Below are positions 8,376-15,900 of a stretch of 64,000 nt of DNA, one piece after another. Within the stretch, counting starts at the first letter, position 1, and each line of letters opens with the position of its first letter. Source of the DNA: Nocardiopsis sp. TSRI0078 (GTDB lineage Bacteria > Actinomycetota > Actinomycetes > Streptosporangiales > Streptosporangiaceae); NCBI RefSeq assembly GCF_001905145.1, contig NZ_LWLB01000005.1, forward strand, positions 62,001-126,000, in the 5' to 3' direction. Position numbers and translations under genes: made by a program. The notes under the pieces are model-generated. The model made no database searches, had not been told where the DNA came from, and saw only the letters and a program-made list of their open reading frames with translations.

Positions 8376-9361
8376 GCCGCTGCGACCCCTTCCCCCGCGC
8401 CGGGTACGGGGTTGGTGAAGACCAGGGCATCCTCGTGCTGGATCACATGCACCGGCCTGCCCTCCCGACGCATTCGCTTGGTCTCAATGAGCTGGAAGAA
8501 CGAGGTCCGCGACACCACCTCCCCCTCCCTGACCGCACACAACAAAGCCGCGCACCGGTCGACCTGCACCAACCCCGCACGCCGGCCAGCCTCAGCGACC
8601 TGGCCAGGGAAATCGACCAAGCGCCCGTCCTTGCGGTAGGGGCGGGTGGTCACCACGACCACCCCACCCGGGGCCAGAAGCGGCCTGCACGCGGCCATGA
8701 TCCGCGTGAACGAACAGGCCAACACCTCGGGCTTCTGGTAAGCCAGGTTGGCGCTGCGCCGATCCCGATCACGGGAGTAGGTATGGGCGTGCTTCTCCAC
8801 CGCCTCGGCGCCGTCACGGCGGGAGCGGACCTGGCCATGGGTCATGGACCCGTACGGGGGCGAGGTCAACACCAGCCGCACTTTGCCCTTGAGGTCATCG
8901 TTGTTCAGGGTGGCCAGGGTGCGGGCGGCCTCGCCGGTGCGCACCTGTCCCTGGCCGCGCACGCCCCGAGCCTGGGCGGCATCCAGGTTCAGTCTCGCGA
9001 TGGCCGCCCACTTGGGCTCCAACTCCACCCCGACCGCGCTGCGGCCCAGGTGGACGGCCTCGATCAGGCTGGTGCCGATCCCGCACATCGGATCCAGCAC
9101 CACCTCCCCGGGCCGGGTGTAGGTACGGATCACATGGCGGGCGATGGCCGGGAGCATCTTGGCTGGGTGCTCCACCGACAGGCGGGAGTAGCGGGCCCCG
9201 CGCTGCTGGCGGGCCTGCTGCTGCCCGGTCAACCACACCGACCACCCCGCACCACCCAGCTGATGGTCCGGCTGGTCGGGGTGCTCGTGCGGTGGAGTCT
9301 CGTCGAAGAACTCCACCTGATGGTCGTGTCCGTGGTCGCGGCCGTGAGTGGGCTGGCTCAT
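8372..9361 (-). CDS. Amino-group DNA methyltransferase (N4-cytosine/N6-adenine type)
   Basis: This 329-residue enzyme has the SAM-binding motif I DPMCGIGTSLIEA (90-102) and the catalytic motif IV TSPPYG (166-171), the signature of exocyclic-amino DNA methyltransferases of the D12/N4 group. A His-rich N-terminus (HGRDHGHDH) precedes it. No restriction-enzyme gene is adjacent, so it looks like an orphan methylase, common on actinobacterial plasmids and ICEs and often protective against host restriction. Its start overlaps the stop of the next upstream gene (9358-10104) by ATGA. Target sequence and the choice of A or C cannot be read from sequence alone. Confidence 0.88.
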   Translation of the reverse strand: MSQPTHGRDHGHDHQVEFFDETPPHEHPDQPDHQLGGAGWSVWLTGQQQARQQRGARYSRLSVEHPAKMLPAIARHVIRTYTRPGEVVLDPMCGIGTSLIEAVHLGRSAVGVELEPKWAAIARLNLDAAQARGVRGQGQVRTGEAARTLATLNNDDLKGKVRLVLTSPPYGSMTHGQVRSRRDGAEAVEKHAHTYSRDRDRRSANLAYQKPEVLACSFTRIMAACRPLLAPGGVVVVTTRPYRKDGRLVDFPGQVAEAGRRAGLVQVDRCAALLCAVREGEVVSRTSFFQLIETKRMRREGRPVHVIQHEDALVFTNPVPGAGEGVAAA

Positions 9362-10104
9362 GCGCCCACCTCCCCGGGAGCGTCCGCGGTGGCGGTGTGG
9401 CCCTTCTTCGGACGGCGGAACACCGACACGTTCAGGTGCGCGGGCGAGGTGATGGAGGCCGCCGCGTCAGCCACCGAGGTCGGCAACCCCGCACCCACCT
9501 CCTCCTCATCGGGGTCGAAGCCCTCGCCCCGGACAGGGATGGTGGTGCCGAGTCCCGCCTGACAGATTGGCGCGGTGATCGCGATGACGTGCTGTAGGTA
9601 GACCAGCCCCGCGCAGGAGGCGGCCCGCACCAGACCCGGAGCCGGGTCGACCACCTCGCCCTGCGTGGTGTGCCCGATGGAGGTGATGACGGCGATGATC
9701 CCGCCGGGGCGGGTGATGGTCGCGGCGAACATCACCCGGGCTCGCAGCCGCCGCTCGCGCGCGTGCTGGTCCTCTTCGACCTCGGCGCTGACCGTCAGGG
9801 CCGTCAGGTCGGCCCAGGCCACCTCGCTCTCCCCGTGCGCCGGCTGGTGTGGTGAGGTGGGCGGGTCCACCTCGTAGAAGCGACCCGCGGCCGCGGCCTG
9901 CTCGGCGACCAGACTGGTACCGGTCAGGTCCGCGACCACCCCGCCGGGGCGGGTGTACTCAACGACGAGGCGGCGGGCCAACCGGCGCGGCACCGGCACC
10001 AGACCCCCGCCCGGGGGAGGTGGCTGGTGCACGGTCGGTGCGCACAGCCACACCGCCAACGGCGGACGGCCGGTGCGGGAGGTGTCGTGGTGGGTGTGGG
10101 TCAT
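9358..10104 (-). CDS. Degenerate methyltransferase-fold companion protein
   Basis: The 248-residue protein starts at ATG 10104 after a GAAGGGGG ribosome site. It mirrors the layout of the neighbouring methylase: VEYTRPGGVVADLTGTSLVAE resembles the motif-I region (TRPGEVVLDPMCGIGTSLIEA) but has lost the DP and GxG residues, and no (D/N/S)PPY motif is present. TRPGGIIAVIT parallels the methylase's APGGVVVVTTRP strand. It therefore looks like a catalytically dead paralog, perhaps a regulatory or specificity subunit, co-translated with the active enzyme. This role is inference. Confidence 0.7.
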   Translation of the reverse strand: MTHTHHDTSRTGRPPLAVWLCAPTVHQPPPPGGGLVPVPRRLARRLVVEYTRPGGVVADLTGTSLVAEQAAAAGRFYEVDPPTSPHQPAHGESEVAWADLTALTVSAEVEEDQHARERRLRARVMFAATITRPGGIIAVITSIGHTTQGEVVDPAPGLVRAASCAGLVYLQHVIAITAPICQAGLGTTIPVRGEGFDPDEEEVGAGLPTSVADAAASITSPAHLNVSVFRRPKKGHTATADAPGEVGA

Positions 10105-10200
10105 CAGGAGCCCCCTTCGTTCTTCTCGCCCTGATGACCCCCTAAGAAGACACCCGTACAGCGAATGCGACACCGGAGCCGAAAAAAGCGCGGGCACGCT

Positions 10201-10251
10201 GAAGGCCCGGGACCCGCACCAGCCAGACGCTGGTGCGGGTCCCGGGCCTTC
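10201..10251. terminator. Perfect 23-bp hairpin between operon segments
   Basis: Arms 10201-10223 and 10229-10251 are perfectly complementary over 23 bp around a five-base loop (CAGAC). It lies between the stop of the leftward 10276-10644 gene and the promoter side of the 10104 gene, so an intrinsic terminator or attenuator is the simplest reading. No U-tract follows on either strand. Confidence 0.7.
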
Positions 10252-10275
10252 ACCCGGTCGAAGCGACGATGTGGG

Positions 10276-10644
10276 TCAGGTGCGCTTGCCGCTCAGGCGG
10301 CAGGGGCAGCCGGCCTGCTGCAGCACCTCACGCAACAGCAGGGGCATGGGCAGGGCAATGACCATCGCGAGGTGGTCCAGCGGGGTGCCGTGGCAGCACC
10401 GGCCGGTGGCCCGGTCGTGCACCGCGAGGTGGTGCCCGCACACACCGCACAGGGTTCCCGGGCCCCGCTCGGAGTAGTGGACCACCCCAGGCCAGTCACC
10501 GCGCACGTAGTAGGTGTTCAGCAGGCGGCTGGTGCGGTTGACGATCCCGACCAGGGTCGTGGTCACACACAAGGCGGTCAGGGTCAGGGTGTACTCCCAC
10601 TGCACACAGTCGAGGTCGAAGAGGGACCAGGCAACATCGAACAT
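10276..10644 (-). CDS. Small membrane protein with Cys/His cluster
   Basis: The 122-residue protein begins at ATG 10644 behind GGGGAG. Residues ~17-36 (YTLTLTALCVTTTLVGIV) form one likely membrane helix. A CGVCGHHLAVHD...RCCHG segment could bind a metal, and a second hydrophobic helix (LAMVIALPMPLLL) follows. No family recognised. The perfect hairpin at 10201-10251 lies just downstream. Confidence 0.6.
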   Translation of the reverse strand: MFDVAWSLFDLDCVQWEYTLTLTALCVTTTLVGIVNRTSRLLNTYYVRGDWPGVVHYSERGPGTLCGVCGHHLAVHDRATGRCCHGTPLDHLAMVIALPMPLLLREVLQQAGCPCRLSGKRT

Positions 10645-10716
10645 CAATACTCCCCTAGGGTATATCGAAGATGGGGGTGCGGGCTGTTCAGGTGCCCGCG
10701 CCCCCCGGGTGGCGGG

Positions 10717-11517
10717 TCAGGCCGGGTGCTTGGCGGAGCGGTAGCGGCGCGGCCGGTCGCAGGTCTGCACCGCACGCTCCTCCTTGGCCAAGCGGGCGAG
10801 GTTGTTCTGGATGGCACCGATGGACCGGCCCTGCAGCAGGTGGCTGATGGCGGTCGCGGTGAACTCCTCACCCGGCTCGGCGTCGAGGATGGCCTTGACC
10901 ATCAGCTTCAGCTCGCCCGGCGCGAGCCGGGCGGAGCCGCTGACCGGGTTGACCTCCTGAGCCGTGGTGAGACCGACCCGTGCGGCGGTAGCCGTGGCCG
11001 CCCCCGCAGGGGCGAAGGCCGGCCGGGGCGGAGCGGGCGGTGCCGGGGCGCTGGTGACGGGCGGGCTCTGGTCACCGGCCGGGGCCGCCTCGGCCACCGG
11101 GGCCTGCTCGGAGACCACCTGCGGGCGGGGGTCCGACGTTGTCGGGGCGGAGGTGGGCGCCGCCACCTCGGGTGCCTCCCCCGGCGCGGTGTCCGAGACG
11201 GTGTCGGCCTCGGCCTCGGTGTGGTCGGCCTCCTGGGGTGCAGCGTCCCCCTCGGAGGCCTCCTCCGGGGTGGTGGAGGTGGCCGCCTGCCAGGTGTCGG
11301 GCAGGCGGCGGCGACCGTCGCGCCCGCCCGGGGCGCGCACCGCCAACTCGTCCTTCTCCAGGGCCGGGAGGTGTTTGGCCAGGGTGGACTTGCCCACCCC
11401 CGCCAGTTCGGCCAGCTCGGTGACGGTGACCGGCTCGGTGGCCTCACCGAGGGCGGCCAGGATGATCTCGCGGGTACGGGTGGCCGAACGGCGCGGAGCC
11501 GAAGCAGTGGTGGCCAT
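10717..11517 (-). CDS. Winged-HTH protein with long Ala/Pro/Glu linker
   Basis: The start is ATG 11517 (MATTASAPRR); the longer frame upstream is not credible because it runs through the preceding intergenic hairpin. The N-terminal ~75 residues form a MarR/Rrf2-like winged helix (ILAALGEATEPVTVTELAELAGVG-type helix, then KSTLAKHLPALEKDEL). A ~110-residue acidic, Pro/Ala-rich linker follows, then a second small helical domain (APGELKLMVKAILDAEPGEEF onward, with AIQNNLARLAKEERA) that looks like another wHTH. Two DNA-binding ends joined by a flexible linker suggest a partition or nucleoid-bridging role, or a regulator. Function is unknown. Confidence 0.7.
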   Translation of the reverse strand: MATTASAPRRSATRTREIILAALGEATEPVTVTELAELAGVGKSTLAKHLPALEKDELAVRAPGGRDGRRRLPDTWQAATSTTPEEASEGDAAPQEADHTEAEADTVSDTAPGEAPEVAAPTSAPTTSDPRPQVVSEQAPVAEAAPAGDQSPPVTSAPAPPAPPRPAFAPAGAATATAARVGLTTAQEVNPVSGSARLAPGELKLMVKAILDAEPGEEFTATAISHLLQGRSIGAIQNNLARLAKEERAVQTCDRPRRYRSAKHPA

Positions 11518-11596
11518 GGCAGACGAATCCCTTCGTAGAGCAGTGGTGTGGAAGGGGCCGCCCCGTCCCCATGACGGGGCAACCCTGGAACGGTGG

Positions 11597-12241
11597 TTAG
11601 AGGTCGTCGAGGAGCTCGGTGACCAGGGCACGCAGTCCCGCTGCGCCTTCCTCGGCCCCGTAGGTGTCGCACACCGGCCCGTTGGCGAGGGCCAGCGGTG
11701 CGCGGCGCCGGTCCAGGACCGTGGCCTCACAGGTGACCTGACCGGTGGTGAAGGCGGGCAGGGCGGTGGTGGCCAGTACGCGGTCGTCGTCGGCGACCGT
11801 GTAGGTGTCGATGACCGTGCCGAGGTTGTCCAGCTGCGGGCGGTGGAAGGGAACGAAGCCTTCCCGGTGCATGGCCAGGCGCATACTCAGGACGGTCGGG
11901 GTCACACACAGCGCTGCCATCCAGGTGGGCATGTGTGAGCGGACCTGGTGTGTGGCGAGGTCGGCTGCCGTCCTCCAGGCGTGGTGGTCGGCGCGCAGGG
12001 TGCGGATCGCCGCTGTGGCCAGGACCCGTTCGGTGTCGTCGTGGGTGTACACGATGAGCTGGGAGCGGTCGGTGGGGTCGAGCGAGGCCGGGGCGAGTGC
12101 GCGGTAGCGCTGCTCGGCGACGTCGGCGACGATGACCGCTCCGGGGCCGGTGTCGCGTACCTGCCTGATCAGGGCGGGGGTCAGGGCCTGTGGCTCGAAC
12201 CATTCCCTGAGGACCTCGGTGGTGATCTTCACGCGGAACAT
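11597..12241 (-). CDS. Paralog 1 of a four-gene tandem family, unknown function
   Basis: This 214-residue protein uses ATG 12241 (MFRVKITTEV), preceded by GAAAGGAAG. It shares with its three right-hand neighbours the pattern 'helix - GPGAVIVADV..RYRA - strand - YTHDD', where the others have GPGGVIIADLYRRDYYA and GPGGLVIADLHRPSYRV. Later parts diverge, with a central hydrophobic helix (MPTWMAALCVTPTVLSMRL) and a strand-rich C-terminus. No catalytic motif or signal peptide is visible. The tandem arrangement and conserved spacers point to serial duplication of a gene plus its leader. Confidence 0.65.
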   Translation of the reverse strand: MFRVKITTEVLREWFEPQALTPALIRQVRDTGPGAVIVADVAEQRYRALAPASLDPTDRSQLIVYTHDDTERVLATAAIRTLRADHHAWRTAADLATHQVRSHMPTWMAALCVTPTVLSMRLAMHREGFVPFHRPQLDNLGTVIDTYTVADDDRVLATTALPAFTTGQVTCEATVLDRRRAPLALANGPVCDTYGAEEGAAGLRALVTELLDDL

Positions 12242-12261
12242 GCGGCTTCCTTTCATGGCAC

Positions 12262-12330
12262 GCCGAACACCGGGCTCGGCGTGAGGTGGTTGCTCGGGTG
12301 ACGGGGGTCGCCCCGCCCCGGGGCGGGGCG
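12262..12330. repeat. Conserved intergenic spacer, copy 1
   Basis: Two elements recur between the tandem paralogs. Here they are the GCCGA...TCGGC mini-hairpin (12262-12280) and a 22-bp perfect GC palindrome (12309-12330, CGCCCCGCCCC mirrored). The same pair in the same order is found at 13046-13117 and 13770-13837. The palindrome lies just past a stop codon and the mini-hairpin just ahead of the next ribosome site. Confidence 0.8.
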
Positions 12331-12347
12331 GCCCGGTGCGGTGGAGG

Positions 12348-13022
12348 TCAGGTGCGGGTGCGGCGCAGGTAGGCTTCGATGGCCTCGCGCACCCGGTGGG
12401 CGTTGGGGCCGGTCGTGAACTGGGTGCGCATGCGCGCGGGCCAGCCGGTGACGTGCCGGTCGCCGTCGCTGATCCTGATCAGGGACAGTGCCCCGGTTTT
12501 CTCGTCGACCGGGCTCTTGACGGTGACCGTCAGAGCCGGGTGGGCGCGGCAGGCGTAGCGGTCGCGCACCATCCGCGTGGTGGGGCTGGCGCAGTCGCCC
12601 GGGCTGGCGTACCGGTCGTAGTAGTACGGGGCACTGGTCAGGTCGAACCCGAGCTCGTGCATGGTCTGGCGCATCCGGGTAAGGACCCACCTCGGGCCGG
12701 CGAGGTCCTCGGCCATCTCGTCCAGGCACTCCCAGACGGTGCAGTCGACCGCCGGAACCAGCTCCTCCCAGGCCCGGTTCCCGTACTCCTCGGTGTACTC
12801 GGCCATGTCAGCGGCCAGGTCGTGGTAGCCGTACACGATGAAGGAGGTCTGGCTGGCGTGGTTGAGGGTGCGGGAGTGGGTGGCGTAGTAGTCGCGCCGG
12901 TACAGGTCGGCGATGATCACTCCGCCGGGGCCGATGTTGTTCAGGGTGCGCAGCATCCGTGAGGTGATCTCGGCGGAGGCGAACCAGTCGGATACCGTCA
13001 CGTTGGGCACGTTCTCGAACAC
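12348..13022 (-). CDS. Paralog 2 of the tandem family
   Basis: This 224-residue protein starts at GTG 13022 after GGAAGGAAC. The shared core is GPGGVIIADLYRRDYYATHS (about residue 31 onward), followed by SFIVYGYHDLAADMAEY and an amphipathic helix containing WECLDEMAEDLAG. The C-terminal half is strand-rich with TVTVKSPVDEKTGALSLIRI and ends in Arg/Thr. No known domain is recognised. It is closer to paralogs 3 and 4 (YGHGDLVHDLDYY, TGYQGLCEMADYY) than to paralog 1. Confidence 0.65.
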   Translation of the reverse strand: MFENVPNVTVSDWFASAEITSRMLRTLNNIGPGGVIIADLYRRDYYATHSRTLNHASQTSFIVYGYHDLAADMAEYTEEYGNRAWEELVPAVDCTVWECLDEMAEDLAGPRWVLTRMRQTMHELGFDLTSAPYYYDRYASPGDCASPTTRMVRDRYACRAHPALTVTVKSPVDEKTGALSLIRISDGDRHVTGWPARMRTQFTTGPNAHRVREAIEAYLRRTRT

Positions 13023-13045
13023 GTGAAGTTCCTTCCTGTGGGCGC

Positions 13046-13117
13046 GCCGAACACAGCGCTCGGCGCGAAGGTGGTTGTCGGGTGGCAGGGGCCGCCCCGC
13101 CCTGTGACGGGGCGGCC
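13046..13117. repeat. Conserved intergenic spacer, copy 2
   Basis: The mini-hairpin GCCGAACACAGCGCTCGGC (13046-13064) is followed by the large GC hairpin with arms GGCCGCCCCG (13090-13099) and CGGGGCGGCC (13108-13117). The arrangement matches the other two paralog spacers. Confidence 0.8.
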
Positions 13118-13126
13118 CGGTGCGGG

Positions 13127-13747
13127 TTAGGGGCGAAGGTCCAGGTACAGCTGGGCCCGCAGGGGCGCCTCGCACACGAAACGGGGCGGTGCGGTGTGGG
13201 TCACCCGCTGCGTCCAGGTGGTCACGAAGTGGCCCTGGTCGTACATGTCCAGGGACACCAGGAGGCTGGCCGGGCGGCGCTGCACACAGCAGGAGGTGAA
13301 GGTGATGCGCGGGTTACCGCGCAGGGCGAAGGTGTCATCGACCCGCCTCGCGCCGTCCAGCGTGTAGCGGCACACGGGGCGGCGGTTCAGGTCCATCCGG
13401 TACAGGGTCATGTCCCGTCGCAGGGCGCGGACCAGGGGGCTCATGCGCATGGCGAACGCTGCCCAGTGGTCGAGCTGGTCCCAGGTGGTGTCGGTGACCG
13501 CATCGGCCAGCTCCTCCCAGTCCTGGTCGTAGTAGTCCAGGTCGTGGACCAGGTCGCCGTGACCGTAGACGGGCACCAGGCCTCGGGCCTCGGTGTAGAG
13601 GTGGCGGGCATGGGTGACCCGGTAGGAGGGCCGGTGGAGGTCGGCGATGACCAAACCGCCCGGTCCGGTGCGGTGCAGGTCGCGGAGCAGGTCCACCGTG
13701 ACCTCCTCCTCGTCGAACCGTTCACGCATCGTGGGAATGACAGACAT
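13127..13747 (-). CDS. Paralog 3 of the tandem family
   Basis: The 206-residue protein starts at ATG 13747 with AAAGGTG upstream. The shared core GPGGLVIADLHRPSYRVTHA is followed by LVPVYGHGDLVHDLDYYDQ and a helix ending in WAAFAMRMSP. Paralog 4 has the same length. The C-terminal half is strand-rich (ITFTSCCVQRRPASLLVSLD). No signal peptide, membrane span or enzyme motif is apparent. Confidence 0.65.
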   Translation of the reverse strand: MSVIPTMRERFDEEEVTVDLLRDLHRTGPGGLVIADLHRPSYRVTHARHLYTEARGLVPVYGHGDLVHDLDYYDQDWEELADAVTDTTWDQLDHWAAFAMRMSPLVRALRRDMTLYRMDLNRRPVCRYTLDGARRVDDTFALRGNPRITFTSCCVQRRPASLLVSLDMYDQGHFVTTWTQRVTHTAPPRFVCEAPLRAQLYLDLRP

Positions 13748-13769
13748 TACGGAGCACCTTTCAAGGCAT

Positions 13770-13837
13770 GCCGAACACAGCGCTCGGCGCGTGGGTGTCG
13801 GGTGGTGGGGGCCGCCCCGCCCCGTGACGGGGCGGCC
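13770..13837. repeat. Conserved intergenic spacer, copy 3
   Basis: GCCGAACACAGCGCTCGGC (13770-13788) is identical to copy 2, and the GC hairpin has arms GGCCGCCCCG (13810-13819) and CGGGGCGGCC (13828-13837). A weaker relative of the GC hairpin lies before the 11517 gene (GGCCGCCCCGTCCC...GACGGGGC, around 11556-11581). Confidence 0.8.
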
Positions 13838-13847
13838 CCAGCCGGCG

Positions 13848-14468
13848 TTAGCGGTCCTGGTTCAGGGCGCTGGTCACCGTGGAGGCGATCAGGCGGCTGG
13901 TCGCGGCGTGGGTGAGCGTGCCGCTGGTGCCCAGGGTCAGGTCGACGATCGGCTGGGTGTCGTCGTCCGGGTCCTCGGCGGTGATCCTGGTCGGTTCGGT
14001 GAAACCGAAACCGACCGTCACGCTCGCCAGGCGGCTGCCTCCTGCGAGGCGGTAGTAGTCCGTCATCTGGGGCAGCCCGTGCCTGGGGAGCATGAAGGTG
14101 GGGGCCGCGCTCAGGTAGGCACCCGCGTCCGCCAAGGCTCCGCGCAGGTCTTCCACCTGGAGGTTCATCGCGCGGATTCCGGGCCAGTCGATCCGCCAGT
14201 CGGCGGCGATGTCGGTCAGGTCCAGGGCGAGGTCGTCGTCGGCCACCTCGTGCCCCTCGGCCGCGTAGTAGTCGGCCATCTCGCACAGCCCCTGGTATCC
14301 GGTGATGATCATCCGGCTGGGGTTGAGCGCGGTGTGCGGGCCGACCGCCTCCACCTGGTGGGTGTCCTCGTGCCAGGTCAGGCACGCGCCCGACCCGTGG
14401 CCGCGCAGGTCTTCGACGTGGTCGCGGGTGATGATGATCCGCGCCCCGTAGGGCATACTCGTGCTCAC
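13848..14468 (-). CDS. Paralog 4 of the tandem family
   Basis: The 206-residue protein starts at GTG 14468, six bases after GGAG; the longer upstream frame lacks credible sequence. It is the most diverged copy (ACLTWHEDTHQVEAVGPHTA then MIITGYQGLCEMADYYAAEG), but the same length and the same 'strand - GYxxLxxMADYY - acidic linker' order link it to paralogs 2 and 3. A second GLPQMTDYY motif suggests an internal repeat. Function is unknown. Confidence 0.6.
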   Translation of the reverse strand: MSTSMPYGARIIITRDHVEDLRGHGSGACLTWHEDTHQVEAVGPHTALNPSRMIITGYQGLCEMADYYAAEGHEVADDDLALDLTDIAADWRIDWPGIRAMNLQVEDLRGALADAGAYLSAAPTFMLPRHGLPQMTDYYRLAGGSRLASVTVGFGFTEPTRITAEDPDDDTQPIVDLTLGTSGTLTHAATSRLIASTVTSALNQDR

Positions 14469-14593
14469 AGCACACTCCAATTTCGTTGGTGGTGTTGGGC
14501 CCGCGCCCAGCCGTCCTGGCTCCACACCTGTCCGGTGGGCGCGGGTGTTGCGGTGGGGCCGGTCTGGAGGTTGCCGCCTCCAGGCCGGCCGCA

Positions 14594-14836
14594 TCAGGCC
14601 GAGGTAAGGGCCCCGAGGGGCACGAACACGACCGGCCTCAAGGTCTGGATCCCGCCCGTGCTCTGGCCGGGGATGTCCCCGTACGTGAGGCACAGCGCCG
14701 ATCCGTCCTGGTGGCTGTAGTCGGGCCTCTGGTAGCTCGGGCTCCAGTCGGTGGGTGGGATGTTGCGCACCTCCTCCGTGCACTCGGGGCAGATGATGAC
14801 CGGGGCGCACTGCCCGGGCTTGTTTCGGTCAGCCAT
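14594..14836 (-). CDS. Small Cys-containing protein
   Basis: The 80-residue protein starts at ATG 14836 directly after a very strong GGAGGAACCC. ICPECTEEVRNIPPTDW is a half zinc-knuckle-like CPEC motif; the middle segment (PDYSHQDGSALC) supplies a His and a Cys. The C-terminus is hydrophobic (RPVVFVPLGAL). It sits in the same leftward gene string as the four paralogs. Unrecognised. Confidence 0.65.
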   Translation of the reverse strand: MADRNKPGQCAPVIICPECTEEVRNIPPTDWSPSYQRPDYSHQDGSALCLTYGDIPGQSTGGIQTLRPVVFVPLGALTSA

Positions 14837-14877
14837 GGGTTCCTCCGTTGTCGCTGTAATCGCGGGGTTCGTGCCGT

Positions 14878-15186
14878 TCAGTTGGCCGGAACCGTGCGGT
14901 GGGCGTGGAGCTTGAACAGCAGGGCTCCGAGCTCGGCACGGTGCCGAACCGCGCGGGCGTGGTCGTCCGCGGCCCGCCGGGCTTCGGGGCTCGCCCCCTG
15001 GGTGCGGTGCAGGTGCACCGCCCGGCCTCGTGCGGCCAACTCCCGGGCGATCGCCGCCTCGTAGTCGCCGGCCACCTGGCGCGCCCGGTGGGCGCGTGCC
15101 CGGTTCGCGATTTCGGCCTGCGTGGGTGGCCTGGGCCGGGTGAATACTCGCCCGGTTATTATCGCCATGGCGCGCATAGTGCGCAT
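14878..15186 (-). CDS. Small Arg-rich basic protein, first gene after the iteron region
   Basis: The start is ATG 15186 after GGAAGGGGGTGAG; the listed longer frame to 15555 reads through the direct repeats and is rejected. The 102-residue product is very Arg/Ala-rich and helical (QAEIANRARAHRARQVAGDY, then EAIARELAARGRAVHLH-like text). It may bind nucleic acid. It is the leader gene of the leftward operon, and the repeat region immediately upstream probably controls it. Confidence 0.55.
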   Translation of the reverse strand: MRTMRAMAIITGRVFTRPRPPTQAEIANRARAHRARQVAGDYEAAIARELAARGRAVHLHRTQGASPEARRAADDHARAVRHRAELGALLFKLHAHRTVPAN

Positions 15187-15254
15187 TTTCTCACCCCCTT
15201 CCATTTGCGGGTTTCCTTCGTTGGCGGTCCGAGGTTCACTTGGTTGACCGGTGT

Positions 15255-15458
15255 TTGTCAACTCGTGTCGCGAACCTTTTTCCGCGCGCCCCGTAAACGG
15301 CATCCGTTTCGGGGCGGAACCCAAGGTGACCTTGGGTGATAAGGGTTTGTCAACCCGTGTCGCGAGAAATTTTCCCGCCCCGCCCCGGAACCGTTCGCCG
15401 CCCCGGGGAGCACGCCAATAGGAACTTGGCCGGCGCGGGGTTGTCAACTCGTGTCGCG
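15255..15458 (+). repeat. Three iteron-like direct repeats (period ~93 bp)
   Basis: TTGTCAACYCGTGTCGCG occurs at 15255-15272, 15347-15364 and 15441-15458. Spacings are 92 and 94 bases, and copies differ only at one C/T position. Each copy is followed after 3-6 bases by a T-run of four to six and then GC-rich DNA. Near nine helical turns separate the copies, so bound proteins would sit on similar faces. Confidence 0.85.
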
Positions 15459-15630
15459 TACTTTTTTGGGCGCGGCGTTCCCAGGAAGGAACCGCGCACG
15501 CGCGCGAGGGGGACGTGGCGTGTTCAGAACTCACCTGGGTGATCATATTTTCCATTCCCGGCGCCGAGTTGGGTGATCACCAAGCCCTCACGGAAGGCCT
15601 TCTGTGAATATCAAGGAAAGGAAGGGAGAG

Positions 15631-15653
15631 CGCCTCACAGGAACTGTGAGGCG
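15631..15653. terminator. Hairpin, 10-bp stem
   Basis: Arms CGCCTCACAG (15631-15640) and CTGTGAGGCG (15644-15653) flank a three-base loop. Either a terminator or a protein-binding palindrome is possible. Confidence 0.45.
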
Positions 15654-15693
15654 GGAGAGGAGGGGCAGGGGGAGGGCAGGAGGACACAGCAGG

Positions 15694-15721
15694 ACGGGGG
15701 CGGCCGGTAGGCCGCCCCCGT
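15694..15721. terminator. GC-rich hairpin, 12-bp stem
   Basis: Arms ACGGGGGCGGCC (15694-15705) and GGCCGCCCCCGT (15710-15721) flank a four-base loop. It lies downstream of the leftward Tad/SARP operon and may stop its transcription before the iteron region. Confidence 0.6.
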
Positions 15722-15791
15722 CGCAGGAGAGGGGGCGCGCCGCCCCCTACGTGAAGATGACTACCCACTGGGTATAAGTCTGGACGCCCAT

Positions 15792-15886
15792 CGGCCCACC
15801 CAGATGCCCAGTGACCTGCGGTTATTCCAGCTCAGGGGTGGGCCAGCTAAGATCGGCCCACCTGGCGGCCCGGGCGACGGCCCACC
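15792..15886. repeat. GGCCCACC repeat cluster
   Basis: CGGCCCACC occurs at 15792, 15854 and 15878, with an inverted GGTGGGCC at 15837-15844. The inverted copy can pair with the 15855-15862 copy. This could be a multimer-binding site or part of the Tad operon's 3' end. Confidence 0.5.
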
Positions 15887-15900
15887 CAGCGGCCCAGGGG

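Noticed and set aside
14878-15555. 225-codon frame through the iteron region
   Set aside because: The part beyond 15186 only translates the direct repeats, and a strong ribosome site precedes ATG 15186.
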